From Gammaproteobacteria bacterium (GTDB taxonomy: Bacteria > Pseudomonadota > Gammaproteobacteria > GCA-001735895), in contig QIJI01000325.1 of assembly GCA_003231795.1 (NCBI GenBank), positions 1 through 5,361 of the forward strand: a stretch of 5,361 nt of DNA, given 5' to 3'. How positions within the stretch are numbered: position 1 is the first letter of the stretch; every line of letters starts with the position of its first letter. Of this stretch, positions 5,026 through 5,361 are shown one piece after another. The notes beneath the pieces were generated by a model that had not been told where the DNA came from, searched no databases, and saw nothing but the letters and a program-made list of their open reading frames with translations. Made by a program: the position numbers and the translations under genes.

Positions 5026-5361
5026 ATGCCTGCTGACCAAGTCATCACGGTACTGGTAATACTCCTGGGCATCGCCATGCTCCTGACCGGCGTCGCCCGC
5101 AAAATTCGGCTGCCACATACTATATTACTCGTCATTGTCGGAATTATACTGGGTGGCGTGGCGCAAACCTGGCCGCCGCTTGCGCTGTTGACCAGTTTCA
5201 AGCTGGGACCGGAAGTCATGTTATTTGTTTTTCTGCCGGCATTGATATTTGAATCTGGCTATAGCATCGATACCCGCCAGTTACATCAGGACCTGCCGCC
5301 GATACTGATACTCGCGATTCCCGGAATGCTGATGTCGACTATCATCGTCGGCCTCGGAGTG
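5026..5361 (+). CDS. CPA1-type sodium/proton antiporter, N-terminal part
   Basis: The frame is open for 112 codons and runs off the window, so the gene is cut by the window edge, not broken. The visible part has hydrophobic spans at about 5-23, 30-48, 64-80 and 92-112. It carries the CPA1 signature region LFVFLPALIFESGYSID (66-82), which fits NhaP-like cation/proton antiporters of the inner membrane that export sodium or potassium in exchange for protons. An in-frame TAA at 5017-5019 rules out an upstream start. AGGA at 5010-5013 is a somewhat distant ribosome site (12 bases). The ion-binding aspartates of the family lie further downstream, outside this window, so activity and ion preference cannot be judged. 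Confidence 0.85.
   Translation, partial: MPADQVITVLVILLGIAMLLTGVARKIRLPHTILLVIVGIILGGVAQTWPPLALLTSFKLGPEVMLFVFLPALIFESGYSIDTRQLHQDLPPILILAIPGMLMSTIIVGLGV

Overview
The window looks like chromosomal DNA of a gammaproteobacterium. The YicC protein follows the Escherichia coli family along its whole length, and RadC has the Pseudomonas-like N-terminus (MTIRHWP.AE.PREKL). Base composition is moderate. No genus can be named from this sequence alone.

Layout: positions 1-175 are a leader region with a possible 18-residue upstream ORF that has a good Shine-Dalgarno. Then come yicC (176-1054, +), an endoribonuclease-family gene, and only 4 bp later a 743-residue membrane protein with a degenerate GGDEF domain and an EAL domain with all key residues present (1059-3290, +). 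These two probably form one transcription unit. Next is an insert of about 820 bp carrying a ParE/RelE-type toxin and its antitoxin on the minus strand (3374-3857), with an unusually structured upstream region (3990-4125). After it comes radC (4139-4810, -). Finally, divergent from radC, there is the 5' part of a CPA1-type sodium/proton antiporter gene (5026 to the window end, +).

The main discovery is how the toxin-antitoxin pair sits between its neighbours. A 61-bp direct repeat with one mismatch (3258-3318 and 4138-4198) brackets it exactly. The repeat is the last 20 codons of radC, stop included, plus one base. It also encodes, on the other strand, the last ten residues and stop of the EAL protein. 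Before insertion, the EAL gene and radC must have been convergent, with coding ends overlapping by 32 bp. The insertion duplicated that overlap, so both genes kept intact ends. No recombinase or transposase gene lies inside the insert.

Upstream of the antitoxin, a good sigma70-like minus-strand promoter (TGGACA, 16 bp, TATAAG) has a perfect 19-bp palindrome filling its spacer and overlapping its -10. This is the architecture of an autorepressed operon. Around it lie three further inverted repeats, including four copies of the hexamer GCGTAT and a second perfect palindrome centred 42 bp away. No gene in the window makes this a defence island. The case for something new rests on the small toxin-antitoxin insertion at the radC 3' end and its control region.
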